Source of the DNA: Acanthosepion pharaonis
Lineage: Eukaryota > Mollusca > Cephalopoda > Sepiida > Sepiidae
Direction of reading: 5' to 3'
Length of the DNA: 64,000 nt
NCBI GenBank assembly: GCA_903632075.3
Contig: CAHIKZ030000126.1
Coordinates: 79,501-143,500 of the forward strand
The position numbers and the translations under genes were made by a program. Numbering within the stretch: position 1 is the first letter of the stretch; each line of letters begins with the position of its first letter. Below, piece by piece: positions 48,511 through 60,512 of the stretch. The notes below the pieces were generated by a model, which saw nothing but the letters and a program-made list of their open reading frames with translations, had not been told where the DNA came from and did not search any database.

Positions 48511-48654
48511 CAGACAGTGTTGCTGACCCACTGGAGTGGAGGGGGAGATATAATATGGGATATGGCTGGTGCACCCAAGTAAAGATGAGTCACAGGAGGC
48601 CCACAAACATTTAAAAAGTAAAAGATGTAATTTTTAATTTTTTTTTTCAAAAAT

Positions 48655-48825
48655 GTATTGCTGGTACTAAAATCTATTTTTACACTTTCATAGTGTTTTG
48701 ACCCCAGTTTTGGGGTTAACTATTTGCCTATAGCTGGGACCCTAACAGGTGCTACCACCCTGGGTCAAGGCGGATCTGGGAACACCAGAAATTAAGAGGT
48801 GGTTCCATGCTCCTCAAAACTTGAT
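48655..48825 (+). repeat. dispersed repeat (family D), copy 1
   Basis: The segment through gccta(t)agctgggaccctaa, ggtgctaccaccctg and gttaactatttgcc is the reverse complement counterpart of 62935-63120 (cctattagggtcccagctat). It is non-coding and the family is unknown. Confidence 0.65.
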
Positions 48826-49149
48826 CAGAGGCCTTGCTGTCAGATGTAGTTCATTGTCTTACCCAGGACGTGGAGGTAGTTTATTGTCTTACCCAGGACA
48901 GATTATAAATAATTAAGACAGGATAACACTTCCAATATATGACAAAAAAAGATAATACCTTTTAAAAATGAAAAAAAAAGGGAAAAAAATACTTTATGGA
49001 AGCAAAAATTGCACAAGGCAGAAAATACAAAAGTGCACCAACCTAATTTCTTCAAATGAATAGGAATGTCTCAGTACAAAGGTTTTTTTGTGGTTTCATC
49101 AGGTTGTTGTCAAAAGGGCTTCTTTGAAAATACCTGTAGGGCCACTTTC

Positions 49150-49300
49150 AGGGACAAGCGGCAGAGTAGGAAGTACTGAAATGCTATGCTATTGAGTTGA
49201 GGCCAGACTTTTAGCTGCAATGACTGCAATCATATGTGCCTGTCCTGCATTGGACTTATCAGTCACAAACAGACTAGCAAGTGATGTATACAAACTCCAT
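49150..49300 (+). pseudogene. possible LINE C-terminal zinc-finger fragment
   Basis: The plus frame reads CNDCNHMCLSCIGLISHKQT, resembling the C..C......IGL.SH...H segment that ends many LINE polyproteins, and is followed by a stop. A preceding RATFRDKRQSRK-like stretch fits the same context. The case rests on one short motif. Confidence 0.35.
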
Positions 49301-51807
49301 CTTGATCTTTGTTTTTCAAATCCAAGTCATGATGATGATGTCAAAAGAACTTTATGTAGTCCTTTACTGAAAAGTTCAGCTTGAATATTTGGTTTCATTC
49401 AAATTCTTCTTCTGATGTCATCATGTATTATAGCAGAGTGCACATGGGGAGGATTGAACAGTGAGAATTGATATTTATGGGTCTGGTTTGGGTAGTTAGA
49501 AGACTAAAGGTTTAAATAACTTATGGAATAATAATGGCCCATTTCTGAATTTTAGACAATATTTAATTCCAATTAATTTTTAAAATGAACACTCTGCAAT
49601 TAAATCTTTATGTAATCTGTTTCTCTTTTTAATGTATTCTTTACTTTGCTGAGGAATAACTTTAGGTAGGAGTGCATTCAAATTAACTTAATTATACAAT
49701 TATATAAACAAATTAGAGTAAATAATTAATTTTTATAGAAATGGCTGATGAGATAAAAACAAAAAAAAAAATAAATTTATCCAGTTTTCTATAATGAAAT
49801 TTCAACAATCACATTGTTAAATTATTTTTGATAAAACCTAATATATTAAGGTATTTGGATAGCTAGAAAGTTTATTCTATTATTGCTCTTTGATATCATT
49901 AGGAGGGTTTAGTATTAATTAACTTCATTCAAAAACCATACTTTTGAAAATATTTGGTCAAATTTGGCATTTTCTTTTGTTTATTAATTCTAATGTTAAA
50001 AATGGAAGAAAATAAGTAACATAAGTTGGCATTTATTCTGCATAATGCTGTTTTTGCAGGTTTTTGTTTTTATCTGAGTGTCAGGATTCCAAACATTTAA
50101 CAACAATAACAACACTTCTTTAAAAGGAAACATAAAAAAAGGTTATTTTCTGGAGGAAAAGTAGAAGCAGAATGTCAGTTGAAATAAGATTTATAGATTC
50201 TTTTCAGAAATATTCAATACAATAAAATGTTCAATTTTCCTTGCAGTGAAGTTTGTTTTATTAAGTAACTAAGTGTTCATAGTGTCACATGCAATGTGTG
50301 GACAGATTTACTTTATGATAGTCAGCTTAATGTGCCTGTGAGTGTGTACACCAAGCCTTAGTTGGTGGCCACTGACTCATCTCTTCAATCTGTGCATGTG
50401 TGTGAACGCATGTGTAGATCAAATTGGCCTTCAAAATTGTTTTTAACCTCAAGAAACAGTATGCTTCTATTTTTATATCCATGAGGAAGGCTCAAAATCT
50501 AATTTCACATAGAGGTGAGAACTTTTTGAATACAAGGTTTTCATTAGTTAGAAAATAATTTCATACTAGCTTGCAAAAATCTTTTTCTTGAATTTGCAGG
50601 AGTGATGCAGGGAATTATTGTTATTTTCTAAATAGTTAAAAAATAACACATGGTAGGTCTACAACTATGTCCGCCAAGTATTTTGGCAGTATTTTCCCTA
50701 GTAATTATTGTTTATCAAACATATTGGCTGAAAAATATATGTAGGATTTAATTCCTATAATTTCTTTAAATTTATAAGTAAAGAATTAAATGAAGGTTTT
50801 GTTATTTTTTTCTCTCCTGTTTTGAATTGCTCCTTTAGATATTTGCAAAAAATTTAACATGGTTATTTGAAATTTCTCTAGCAGATATTACACATTTTTA
50901 AGAGATATGCATGCATTGATAATCCTTTTAGCAGCAGCAATCCATTTTCAGCTTTTGGGTATGCATAAAAACTAGGAGCGTGCATAGTGCAAATTCCAAA
51001 AGGCTAGCACCTTTTCATACTGTGCCAGTGTTGAAATAGTACGTTAAACGTAACACTCTGGAACCAATGCAAATGGCATAAACAAGACACTTCACTCACT
51101 CTTTAACTCACTAACAGTGTAGGTTCACCTTTTTTTTTTTTTTTACAAAACTATCATAAGAATATTCCTTGTTTTTATACTTTCGTTCAGGAACAACCCC
51201 TGAACATTCTTGACTAATGAAAGTACCAAATAGAATAAAAATTTCTATCTCATTTTATTCTAGTCTTTTTGTTTGTTTTTTTTTTTCTCAACTAATTCAA
51301 TACTTGTATTTCTTGTCCATCAATACACAACATTTCATTTGTTCACCATTTTAATATTTGTTTTTTTATCTACTGAAAAGACTGAATTTTCTTTCTTCCT
51401 CCACAGTCTGAACTGAACTGCAAAGTGGATCAAAGAATTATTTTATTTCACATATCTAGTCAGCATCCCACAATCAAAATTCAACCATTTTAACTCTTAC
51501 AATGACCTTTTGCTTCGGACTAAAAGAACAGATGTAAATATAAATAAAATTTCTAAATCCTATTTTATTGATTTTGTTGTAGACCAGTAGAAATCCTCCA
51601 TTTTTTTTTTAGTTCAGTCAGTTTTCTCCTTAATTTCAGAAAAATTATAAATTTGCAAAGCAACATGCTGCCAAAGTGAAAATGAAGAAAATACTGGAGA
51701 ATTTTGATAATGCACATAAGGATAATGAAACTGAAAATGAAATCTAAACAATTTTGCACATTATTATCTTTATTCTTTAAATTTTATTTCTGCAATGTAC
51801 ATATACA

Positions 51808-51811
<4 letters not shown>
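49301..51811. other. intergenic, no recognised gene
   Basis: A/T-rich unique-looking sequence with T runs near 51130 and 51278. Nothing is supported. Confidence 0.55.

Positions 51812-51860
<49 letters not shown>
51812..51860. repeat. (CA)n-(TA)n microsatellite upstream of the PLE
   Basis: A ca run is followed by an at run, about 100 bases before the PLE fragment. Confidence 0.95.
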
Positions 51861-51867
<7 letters not shown>

Positions 51868-51964
51868 ATTTAGTAAATACTAATATATCAACAACAGATC
51901 CTAGCAAAAAATTAAATTAATCATATACTACACTAAATCTAGTATACCCAACTTAATTCTTCAC

Positions 51965-52330
51965 GATGATTCTTTTCCCCCAGTTAGCGATTTGCAAAAA
52001 AACAACATAGTTTATAAATTCAAGTGCCTTTTGGGAGATTGTATCTCCAACGAATTAAATAATATTTATGTTGGTCACTCCACAAACTCGCTTTCACGAT
52101 GCTTGACACTACATTTGAATGAAAACTCTAACATTTTTAGGCATTTAAAACAACATGCCTGGCCACACACACGATTCCGTAAAATCCTCGTCGAAAACAC
52201 AATTATACTTCAACATGAAAACAATAGACAAAAACTAAAAATCCTTGAAGCAATATACATCAAACAGTTGAAACCCACCCTAAACAAAATCAACTATGGA
52301 ATCTCTACAAATATCCATAAATGTCTATAA
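51965..52330 (+). pseudogene. Penelope-like element 3' end: GIY-YIG endonuclease (family 2, best-preserved copy)
   Basis: A single open frame of about 112 codons contains NIVYKFKCLLGDC, IYVGHSTNSLSRCLTLHLNE, NIFRHLKQHAWPHTRFRKIL, ENTIILQHENNRQKLKILEA and IYIKQLKPTLNKINYGIS. It ends at a stop at 52330. These are the GIY-like (VYK), YVGHT, R.L..H and LEA..IK..KP.(L/I)N blocks of the PLE endonuclease, so this is the natural C-terminus of the polyprotein. The RT-coding portion is absent upstream (the fragment is 5' truncated). The start of a PLE reading frame follows 270 bases downstream. Confidence 0.75.
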
Positions 52331-52608
52331 TTGGTAACAGAAGCCATTGGTTTATACCAACGGGTTCCCATACTTAATACTTCTTGAATTCACTCTCACG
52401 TGGTCATGTGTGATGTCATGAGCTGCGGTGCGATTTTTGCTTCTAACGTCTTATATGCACGTGTTTATCGTTGCTAGGAAATCATCCATGTAAACAATCA
52501 CAGACTATCATCACTGTCTTTTCCGTATATTGCTTAATATGTTGTACAGTAATTGGCATCTTTGATAATGGCTTATGTAAGCTGAAAGCTTAGATTGGAT
52601 TAAAAAAT
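52331..52608 (+). mobile_element. PLE inter-copy spacer / pseudo-LTR
   Basis: It lies between the endonuclease stop and the next PLE start, and is richer in CpG (cacgtgg, acgtct, gcacgtg) than its surroundings. Near its end, ttgataatggcttatgtaag is followed by ctgaaagcttag: a TTGATAA box, a 5-bp GCTTA/TAAGC stem and GAAA. The order mimics a hammerhead core (CTGATGA ... GAAA) but departs from it at two core bases and lacks a clear helix III. I list it as a possible relic promoter/ribozyme region only. Confidence 0.45.
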
Positions 52609-52735
52609 ATGGCTCAATATTGTGATTTTCTTTCTTTGTTTAATGATAATGTTATTAAGCTTATCAGACGTTATGAAAAGAATTTACATAAAATAAATAG
52701 ACAACACTTGTCTATATTATTTAATGAAACATGTA

Positions 52736-52740
<5 letters not shown>
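52609..52740 (+). pseudogene. Penelope-like element 5' start of the reading frame
   Basis: The ATG at 52609 opens MAQYCDFLSLFNDNVIKLIR, then YEKNLHKINRQHLSILFNET. This resembles the N-terminus of PLE polyproteins (a short helix rich in I/L and K followed by FN.TC). It runs into (AT)n at 52738-52774, where the element is cut off. Lying just behind a PLE C-terminus, it suggests a tandem PLE arrangement. Confidence 0.5.

Positions 52741-52774
<34 letters not shown>
52738..52774. repeat. (AT)n microsatellite truncating the PLE
   Basis: A pure at run of about 37 bases. Confidence 0.95.
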
Positions 52775-52776
<2 letters not shown>

Positions 52777-52789
52777 TCAAACATTGAAA

Positions 52790-53010
52790 TAAATACAACC
52801 ATCTTGTGGAACTCCTTCCAGCTCCATGCTTTCTAGCCAATTTTAATCTGCAAAAATTTAAATGCAATGTCAATCACTATCTACTGTCCTCTTGATTACT
52901 CTTTTCTCTTTCCATTCATTATTAATGTTTCTGTTCCTAATTCTTCCACATCATGTAACTATTTGTGTCTTAGGCTCTACTGCCTTGCTTGGGGTGATAC
53001 CAATTTAAAA
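52790..53010 (+). pseudogene. LINE 3'-terminal coding fragment and tail
   Basis: In mixed frames it reads LVELLP... then NLQKFKCNVN, matching the C-terminal F(N/S)LQ.FK.NVN motif of the molluscan CR1/Jockey-like LINEs. It then has a pyrimidine-rich tail with tgtgtcttaggctctactgc and cttgcttggggtgata. The same tail closes the copies at 54.48 and 60.37 kb. Confidence 0.6.
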
Positions 53011-53093
53011 AAAATCTGTTTTGAAAGATTAATAAAAGACTTAAAATATTAGTCTGTCATAAAAAGCAAAATAATCTATATAATCATCACAGG

Positions 53094-53312
53094 GATCTAT
53101 AGCAGAACAACACTACAAATGCACTAGTAATTCATCATAAAATTCACCTTAATACATCTGACTACAATTTCAACTTAAAAAATGCCAGTCTGATTAAAAA
53201 AGAAAATAGTTTACTAAGAAGAAAATGCATTGAAAGTGCACTGATTTCACAATTCTCTACAGTCAACCTTAGACCAGAATCATATACAATGTTAACCATC
53301 ATCAAAAAATAT
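53094..53312 (+). pseudogene. Penelope-like element GIY-YIG endonuclease C-terminal fragment (family 1)
   Basis: The frame reads NNTTNALVIHHKI, SDYNFNLKNASLIKKENSLL, RRKCIESALISQF and STVNLRPESYTML, then a stop after TIIKKY. This is the same family as the fragment at 317-610 and shows its missing half in better condition (one frame, one stop). The YIG half is absent. Confidence 0.65.
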
Positions 53313-54295
53313 TAGTAGCAGAATGGGACATATGAATGAACAGAGATAAATACAGAGATTTCAAATGCAACAGACATTAGTGTCTTCAGTACAAAAAAAA
53401 AACACCAATTCTCTGGCTACAGCATCTGATAAGGATTATTATTACCTCTTCCCCATATTCCAACAGCCTTTTCTCACACATAGGTTTGTCACTCATTTCA
53501 TCCTGATCCTACTATAATGGGTGAAATGTAAAGTTAAATAGCTTTTCCACTTTGTCTTATTAACTTCAAAATGTTATGTTTTTATAAATTTAAGGGATAA
53601 ATATGAAAACTTTTGCAAAATATACAGGTAATATCAAAAAAGGAAAATCACATGCTTAATGAATAAATTTGAAAAATTAATTTACTTCTCACAAATTAAT
53701 TGTTAAGGAAAAAAAGAAAAGAGGTACAAAGAGAACAGTTTTCAAAATTTAAAAGTGACACTGCTGTTTTTGAAATTAAAGGCTGCTCAAATCATTCTCT
53801 ATGCATGGGTTGGTTAGCAACAAGGATTTGTTGAACTGTTCATGCCATTGTTTTCCAGAAATATCTTGTGGGAAATAAAAGTATGTTTTTGTCATTTTTT
53901 GTTGAAACTGTAATTCTTCAGAATATCTCTGAAATTATTATTGCCTACAGTGTTTAACAGTGGAGATAAGTAGGCAAAAAAATGTGGCTGTCTTCATGAC
54001 TTTTTGTAAGTAGGTACCCTTCAGAAGTAAATATTAGTTTTTGTTTAATAAAACAACTCTTTAAGATGGTTGACTTCTCATTGCTCCAAAGTGTACTGTC
54101 TGTCTATATTCTCACAGTTCTGATGAAAGCCTTCATGAGTTGAGATCTATGAGAAAATATAAGCTCAACAGGCTTGCATGTAAATTATGAAATACTTTCA
54201 TGGTAATTGTTTTGACAAACCTTCCTTTATGGTCCCTAGACTTTATGAATTTAAGCATAGTACTAGATTGTTGTCTCATCATTTTGCAGTTGAAA

Positions 54296-54505
54296 TAGCT
54301 AGATGTTTGATGTAACTGTAAGTTCTATGCCAAAAGTTTCTTCTTTCATACTTCTTGCTTGTGGAACTCTCTTCTGGTATTTTGGTTTCCAATCAAGTTT
54401 GATCTTCAAAAATTTAAATGCAATATTAATAGTTTTCCTAACACTCAGTAACCTCTTGTGTCTTAGTGGCTTTATTGCCTTGCTTGGGGGGAAATAATTT
54501 TTTAA
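54296..54505 (+). pseudogene. LINE 3'-terminal coding fragment and tail
   Basis: The translation includes CGTLFWYFGFQSS in one frame and FDLQKFKCNIN in another, so the end of the LINE frame is shifted. The tail cctcttgtgtcttagtggct, attgccttgcttgggggg, and an A/T tract match the other LINE ends here. Confidence 0.6.
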
Positions 54506-56983
54506 AAAGTTATTTCTGGCACATGCAAAGTATTTATCAATCTATCAGTTTCAGTTGACTTTTTAAGATTATCTGATTTCAAATTCATTTTAAACCTCAT
54601 TTTGTACAATTTTAACCAATAATAACAATATAAAAAAACACCATTAAACTATTCTACATCAACCAACTACACAATAAGCATGAACAAGAAGAAAAAAATT
54701 ATAAGAAATCCAATACACTGCTATATAACTCCTATCAATGGAAACAAATAAATTAAACTCATCACAAAAAAGGCTCTATCATGATCAACATCAACAATAA
54801 AAATATCAAAACTTCAATGATGTTATCTAGAAATTCATTTATCTACTTGGAGAATATTTCTGTAATAATAATAATTCAAATATTGATTGTACCGTCACTA
54901 CATTATCATGTTGGTTAACTTGTGACATCCAATAATAGCTCAATTAAATTGAATGCTCCGAACCAACATAGCAACAAAATACAAGAAATAACAAATATTT
55001 ATTAATCATGCAAAAATACTATACTGCATAAACTGTAATAAACAAGTGCAAATATAAGAAGACTGAACAACAGAAAACAACCCAGCATTAATAAAATTTT
55101 ATTCAATTTGGAAATCACCATGCTAAATATATTTCACAAGAAAAAAAAAAAAACAGAAACACAAACTGATACATAAAACAACTGATATAACACTCATTTG
55201 ATGCATGTATACTTAATCTGTACTTACATATTTGTTATATAGGAATAAAGTGTTGCTGCCAACACTTGAGTTTGAACATAGATCACCAGTGAGCAAACAC
55301 AGGCAATCCCATTATTGAATCAAGTAGACCATGTGACCATAGAGAAAACGCATATATAGGAAGTCGCATGATGTCTAAATGAGTGCTATTTTCTAGTCTA
55401 TCCTCTATACTATACAGATTGCTATTACTATTCTATCCTCTATTACTATTCGGATCGCTATTCACTATACTATTTTTCTATTCAGATCATTATATGGGTT
55501 ATTTGTCGAGCGAGTATTATTGAGTAAGTGCTATTAGTGTGAATGTTATGCAAAGACATCTAACACCAGGATTGTTCAACAGTGGTACTATAGTTGTATC
55601 TGTGATTACAAAGTCTTTACTACAGTGAGCATTACAAAAGTGACAGTGAGTATTCGTTGGCATCATAAAAGTGGCAATGAGTGTTCGTTGACATCACAAA
55701 AGTATTTAACATGTACTTAATTTATATGTATTCACTTAATATACATTTATTTAATATATACTTATTTAATATATACTTAATAGGTACTTTTTAATATTTA
55801 CACCTTAGCCTTAATATACATTTATTTAATATGTATTTAATATATATTTATTTAATAAGTAAAATCCAAAACACTTCAAACAATTTTGGTGGTTTGTCAC
55901 TTGAGCCTAAAATGTTATAAAAAATGCACAAAATTTAACACACAAACCATCTGGTCCCCTTCAAAAATATACTTTTCTCAAAACTTGTATATAAAAAAAA
56001 ACAACCTATACGGTTTTACATAGATCTTTAACATTGTTTTACAAATAATAAAATAAAAATTTTATAGTATGAACTGTACTGTTTCTTACAGAAGAAGCAA
56101 ATAAAAAAAAGAAGCAAAACTAAAGTGAAACAAATGAATTGAATTGAAGTAAGTTCTATAAAAAGAACAAATTTGTTAAAGTCCTAGTAATGCTGGGGAA
56201 TTCCGCCAAAGCTTTCTGACTTTCATCTTTCAATTAAGTAAGTGCATTTTTTTGAAAGAATGTTTTCAACCTTTCTTAAAGTATATTTTTAACCTTTTTT
56301 TTAAAGGAATTGTATTGTACCTTCTCTAAAGATCTTTCAATTGCTAAAAGTTTGTATATTTTAAACCTTTTTAAAAAGGAATTTATATTGTACTTTCTCA
56401 AGGTTTTTTTGATCATTGAAAATCTATGGAATAACGTATATCTTTTTTGTGAGCCAATAACTTTACATTTTGAACTGATTCTTTTTCCTTTTATAAGGCA
56501 CACAAAAATAAATTTTTATGAAAGCTTTTTTATAAAATTGTATTTTGTTCATGGTTTTTTTTTTATGTCAATGTAATAAATATTTCTTCCTTTCAAATTT
56601 CACATCAGAGTTTTGAGTCCTGTATGCTTTCGTATGTGGGCCTTATTCAATAATCAGGAGAATAAGAGAAGTAATATCCTTGCTTTTCCCATTTCATCAT
56701 TGAAAGAAATCCTTTTACTCTGATTCATTACCAAGTTACATCAAGGCCACACAACCGGTTTTTGAGATATTCAAAATTGCTTGATATGTTCTGAATATAT
56801 TTTTCAATAATAGTTCCAATAATTATTTTTGACAAAATATATAAAATGGTTGTGAAGTGGAGTGGACATTTCTTATTGAACAGGAAGAAAGGATGTCATA
56901 CAAATTCTGTGAGTGTATGTATGGATGTGGGGTAGGTAACAAAAAGGACAGTTGACTATCTTTGATTGGACAGAGCATATATG

Positions 56984-57022
<39 letters not shown>

Positions 57023-57410
57023 CACTGAGAGATGAGATGATTGAACAAGCAATAAAGACACTAGGATGCAAGTGGTTACTGAATGTTAGAGAATATAAAA
57101 AAATACTATAAAGGAAAGAAGACAATTAAAGAACAGAAATTAAGAAAACAGAACATAACAATTGATATTGCATTTAAACTTTTGAAGATCATAGTTGACT
57201 GGGAAGCAAGAAGCTGGAAGAGAGTTCAACAAACGAGAAGTGCGATAGAAGAAACTGTTAGCATAGAACTTACATTAACATCTAGACAGTTTAACTATAA
57301 ATCGATAGGACCCTGTCACCAATTAAGTACTGCACTTAAATTCATAAAGTCTAGGTAATATAGATAAAAGTTCATCAGAACAATTATCATGAAAGTATTT
57401 ATAGAAAAGA
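54506..57410. other. intergenic, no recognised gene
   Basis: The block 55250-55720 has a TATA-like catatatagga and repeated ctattactattc and agtg(a/t)g(c/t)(a/g)tt segments, and could be a decayed LTR. It passes into a ttaatatatacttatttaat minisatellite (55720-55860). Confidence 0.45.
56990..57020. repeat. (GT)n microsatellite
   Basis: A pure gt run of about 30 bases. Confidence 0.95.
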
Positions 57411-57419
57411 CACAGGGAA

Positions 57420-58960
57420 ACTACATTACAGCAGTGGGTAAATGACTGAAGCCAAGATGCCAGGTTAAGATCGCATTGCAGATTCTTCTTTGGATTTTAT
57501 CAAGAATCTCTAAATATACATCAGGAGCACCAGATGCGGTGACAATATTCAAAGCAAGGATGAATGGTAGACTTATAAATATGTAAGATAGATTTTGGTG
57601 ATAAAAATTGTCTAGCCCAACATTGTGAACCAACTTTCTTAGCTGCAGACTTGATTCAATATACACTTTCCACTTTATGTCAGCTGAAAATGTTTGAGAA
57701 GGTGCAATGACTCACTCTCCTGGTGGTTAGCATCAGCCATGTTGATGGAAGGTAAAATGGAGCAGTTTCATTTTGGAGGCATTAAAATTAGCAAGCCACT
57801 CCTTCCCCCATTTAGCAACAGATTGTAAGTCATTTTTGAGGCCAGCTGCCAATTTAACTTTATCAAACTGATCAAACTTACTATTGAGACAAGAGCAAAT
57901 ATTTGTGCCATCAGCATAGATACCAAGTTGAGATCTGATGACAGCAGGAAGGTCATTTATAAAAATTAGAAACAATGTAGGTCCAAGGATAGAGCCCTGG
58001 GGCGGGGGACACCTGCATTTATTCAAAAAGATCTAGAAAAGTGGCCAGTCAAGACAATTTTTATTTCATGATTTGATAAGAAAGACTGAATCAGTTCAAA
58101 TATTCACCCAGAAATACTATAACCTTTCACCTTGTGAAGAAGACCAACATATCAAACCCTGTCAAATGACTTCAAGATATCCAAAGCAATAGCCCATGCT
58201 TTACCATTATTATCTAAAGCCTGATAAACTCTTTTAGCAATAATCATTAATACATCAGCAGTTGACCTAGAGAAGCAAAAGACATATTGCTTATCTGAAA
58301 GGGATCCTGTGATGTGAGATGCTTAACCAATTTCTGAGTTAATTAGAGCCTCTAGTACATTGCCCAAAAGAGGTAGAAGGTAAATATGTCAAGAGAAGGA
58401 TCAAATGGTTCACCTGAGTTCTTAAAGACTGGAATTATAGAAGAAAATTTTCAACAAGCAAGAAAGCAAGAAGCAGAAAGACATTTATTGTAAAGTTCAG
58501 AGAAAACAGGAGCCAGTTTAGAAGCACATTTCTTAAGGACTATTGCAGGGGTGCCATCAAGTACTCATGCTTTGTGAGGATCCAGTTTTGAAATGATAGT
58601 AGAAACAATGGATGGATTTATATGCCTATCACTCAATAGAGATTCAGTTCTAAGTGGAAAGTCAAGGAAAGATAATTCAGATGAGTCTAGAATAGAATTT
58701 GAAAAGAATTTACAAGCAAAACATTCTGCTTTATCAGCAGAAGATGATAACAACTCAAATTGAGTGAAGAGAGAAGGGATAGAAGACTTACTGTTATTTA
58801 ACACACTATCCAAGAGCTGCTAAGTGTCACAGAAATCAAACTTATTAGTGGTTATACAGTGCTTCATTCTATCAGCAAACAAAGAATCAGCCTCAACATT
58901 TCTATTTATTCTAATATCTGGCAGTGATAGATGTAACACATATTTATTTCAATAAGGGTG
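57420..58960 (-). pseudogene. CR1/Jockey-like LINE reverse transcriptase, decayed, with catalytic YADD changed to YADG
   Basis: On the minus strand, in order: DSVLNNSKSSIPSLFTQF and DKAECFACKFFSNS (58.57-58.81 kb, pre-RT linker), SKLDPHKA, then VFKNSGEPFDPS-like and other RT blocks broken by stops. The frame then reopens at PPPQGSILGPTLFLIFINDL (about 57960-58020), QLGIYADGTNICSCLN (about 57890-57930) and ADWGK-like WGKEWLANFNASKMKLL. The palm motif that should be YADD reads Y-A-D-G at 57918-57907, so the polymerase would be dead even without the stops. It ends with SGAPDVYLEILDKIQRRICN (about 57490-57540). The endonuclease and 5' end are missing. Confidence 0.8.
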
Positions 58961-60009
58961 TTAAATAAAAGAACCTGTTGTGCAATCTTGATGTAACTTG
59001 GCAACCAATCAGGAAGAAGCTTATTGCATATTTACTAACAGATGCTTTCCTGTGGTGTTACTTAATTGGCAGTGAAATGCCACAGAGTGAGATTGTATAC
59101 TGCATGACCATCACATTCATAATAACAGACCAATACGTTTCCTCATGTTTCTTGCAGAATCTTTTTTTAGCAAAAGATTGCATTACTAAATTATGCCAGC
59201 TTCTTTACAACTGCAAACATGGATTTTTGAAGAGTTGAAGAAATACTTGGATAACTGTGTAAGATCTCAAGAGGTGTACTTTAAAGAGGAAACAGATACT
59301 GTTGCCCTAAATGGGCTAATTCTTTTGACAGACCTTGTACGTTATATAATATTCTAAAAATAATCTTTTAAGCGGAAAATATTATTTCATATGGATCTAT
59401 AAATGACATATGCTGTTTGAGATTGATGATTGTTGGATATCTCAATATTGTGGCTTTGTGCCAGACTTAGATAACCAAGTATGTTGTGCTACTGCTTTTT
59501 TCTCAAATGATATCAGAATCTAATTTACTACATTGGTGCCTCACAGATGGCATTTTTTAAAAACAATTGTTACTCTTTATTAGTGACAGGAGACTACAAC
59601 CTTTTAAGTGAAAATTTAATGAGAAACATCTTGGGTTTTTATTTCTTTTGATTCCTTGTTAATATTGATTTCACTATTTTTGGTATATTTGTTTTGAATT
59701 GAATAGAATTCTCTTGGGAACTAGTAATCTATGATTAAAGACAATAACAAATTCTATTCAAAATACTATTCTCATCTTTCTCTGCAACTGAACTGGAAAA
59801 AGCTGCAAAGCATGAAAGTTTGACAAAGTAACCTTGTAGTAATTTGACTGTTAGTATCTGTAAAAAGAGTTTTATGATAACTTTTATTCTTAAAATCCAT
59901 TCAGGTCAGACTAGCAATATATTCAACATCAGCTGCAACAATAACTTTTACTTAGGAATATGATATAACATATTTTTTTTTTATAACTATACAATTATAC
60001 TGCCTAAAT
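58961..60009. other. intergenic, no recognised gene
   Basis: No recognisable coding or repeat structure. Confidence 0.5.
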
Positions 60010-60390
60010 AGCAAATCTAGTATCACTGACAAAACTAACCTGGCTGTTGGTCTCAAAAAGGATCTCTAATTGGTTGTTGACTGGGGCAGGAAATGGCTGG
60101 TTAACTTTAATGCCTCAAAAACAAAACTGCTTTCTATTACCCGCCACAGAGAACCCTCCCTGCCTCCCATTAGAATGTCTGATGCTCAACTCCTCGAGAG
60201 CACCTCTCTGTGACTGCTTCCCTGATAGCTATAATTTCCATCTATTCAAATGCAATGTCAATTGACATCTCCAGATGCTTTCATCTATTCCCTGTCATTC
60301 TTTCTTATTTCATGCCTCTTTACTCTTTCTCCCACTCTCTGTAACCCCTTGCATGCTACTTGCTTGGGGTGAAAAGCTTAAAAAAAAAAA
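60010..60390 (+). pseudogene. internally deleted LINE: RT thumb joined to 3' tail
   Basis: The plus strand gives LTKLTWLLVSKRIS / WGRKWLVNFNASKTKLL-type sequence in alternating frames (around 60040-60130), then ATENPPCLPLECLMLNSSRA. It jumps abruptly at about 60212 to DCFPDSYNFHLFKCNVN, the extreme C-terminus. The expected GAP..YLKILD-type region between (seen at 57.5 kb) is missing. The tail ends ctctctgtaaccccttgcat, cttgcttggggtgaaaag and an A run, the normal 3' end. Confidence 0.65.
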
Positions 60391-60512
60391 GTTTACACAT
60401 ACCATAAAAAATGATGGCATCTACACTATAGGCCAAAATTTTGGGCCCACTTTTCTTAATTTAACAATTAGTAAGTTCCATACCTTCTTTGGCTTAATTA
60501 ACTCCGACTAAG

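Noticed and set aside
55250..55720. Solo LTR
   Set aside because: A TATA-like word is present, but no TG...CA ends, target duplication or second copy can be shown here.
56823..57125. 100-codon minus frame with a His-Thr run
   Set aside because: Created by the (GT)n microsatellite. No other support.
57083..57358. 91-codon plus-strand frame next to the LINE
   Set aside because: Lys/Glu/Ile-rich with no recognisable domain. The neighbouring sequence is LINE debris.
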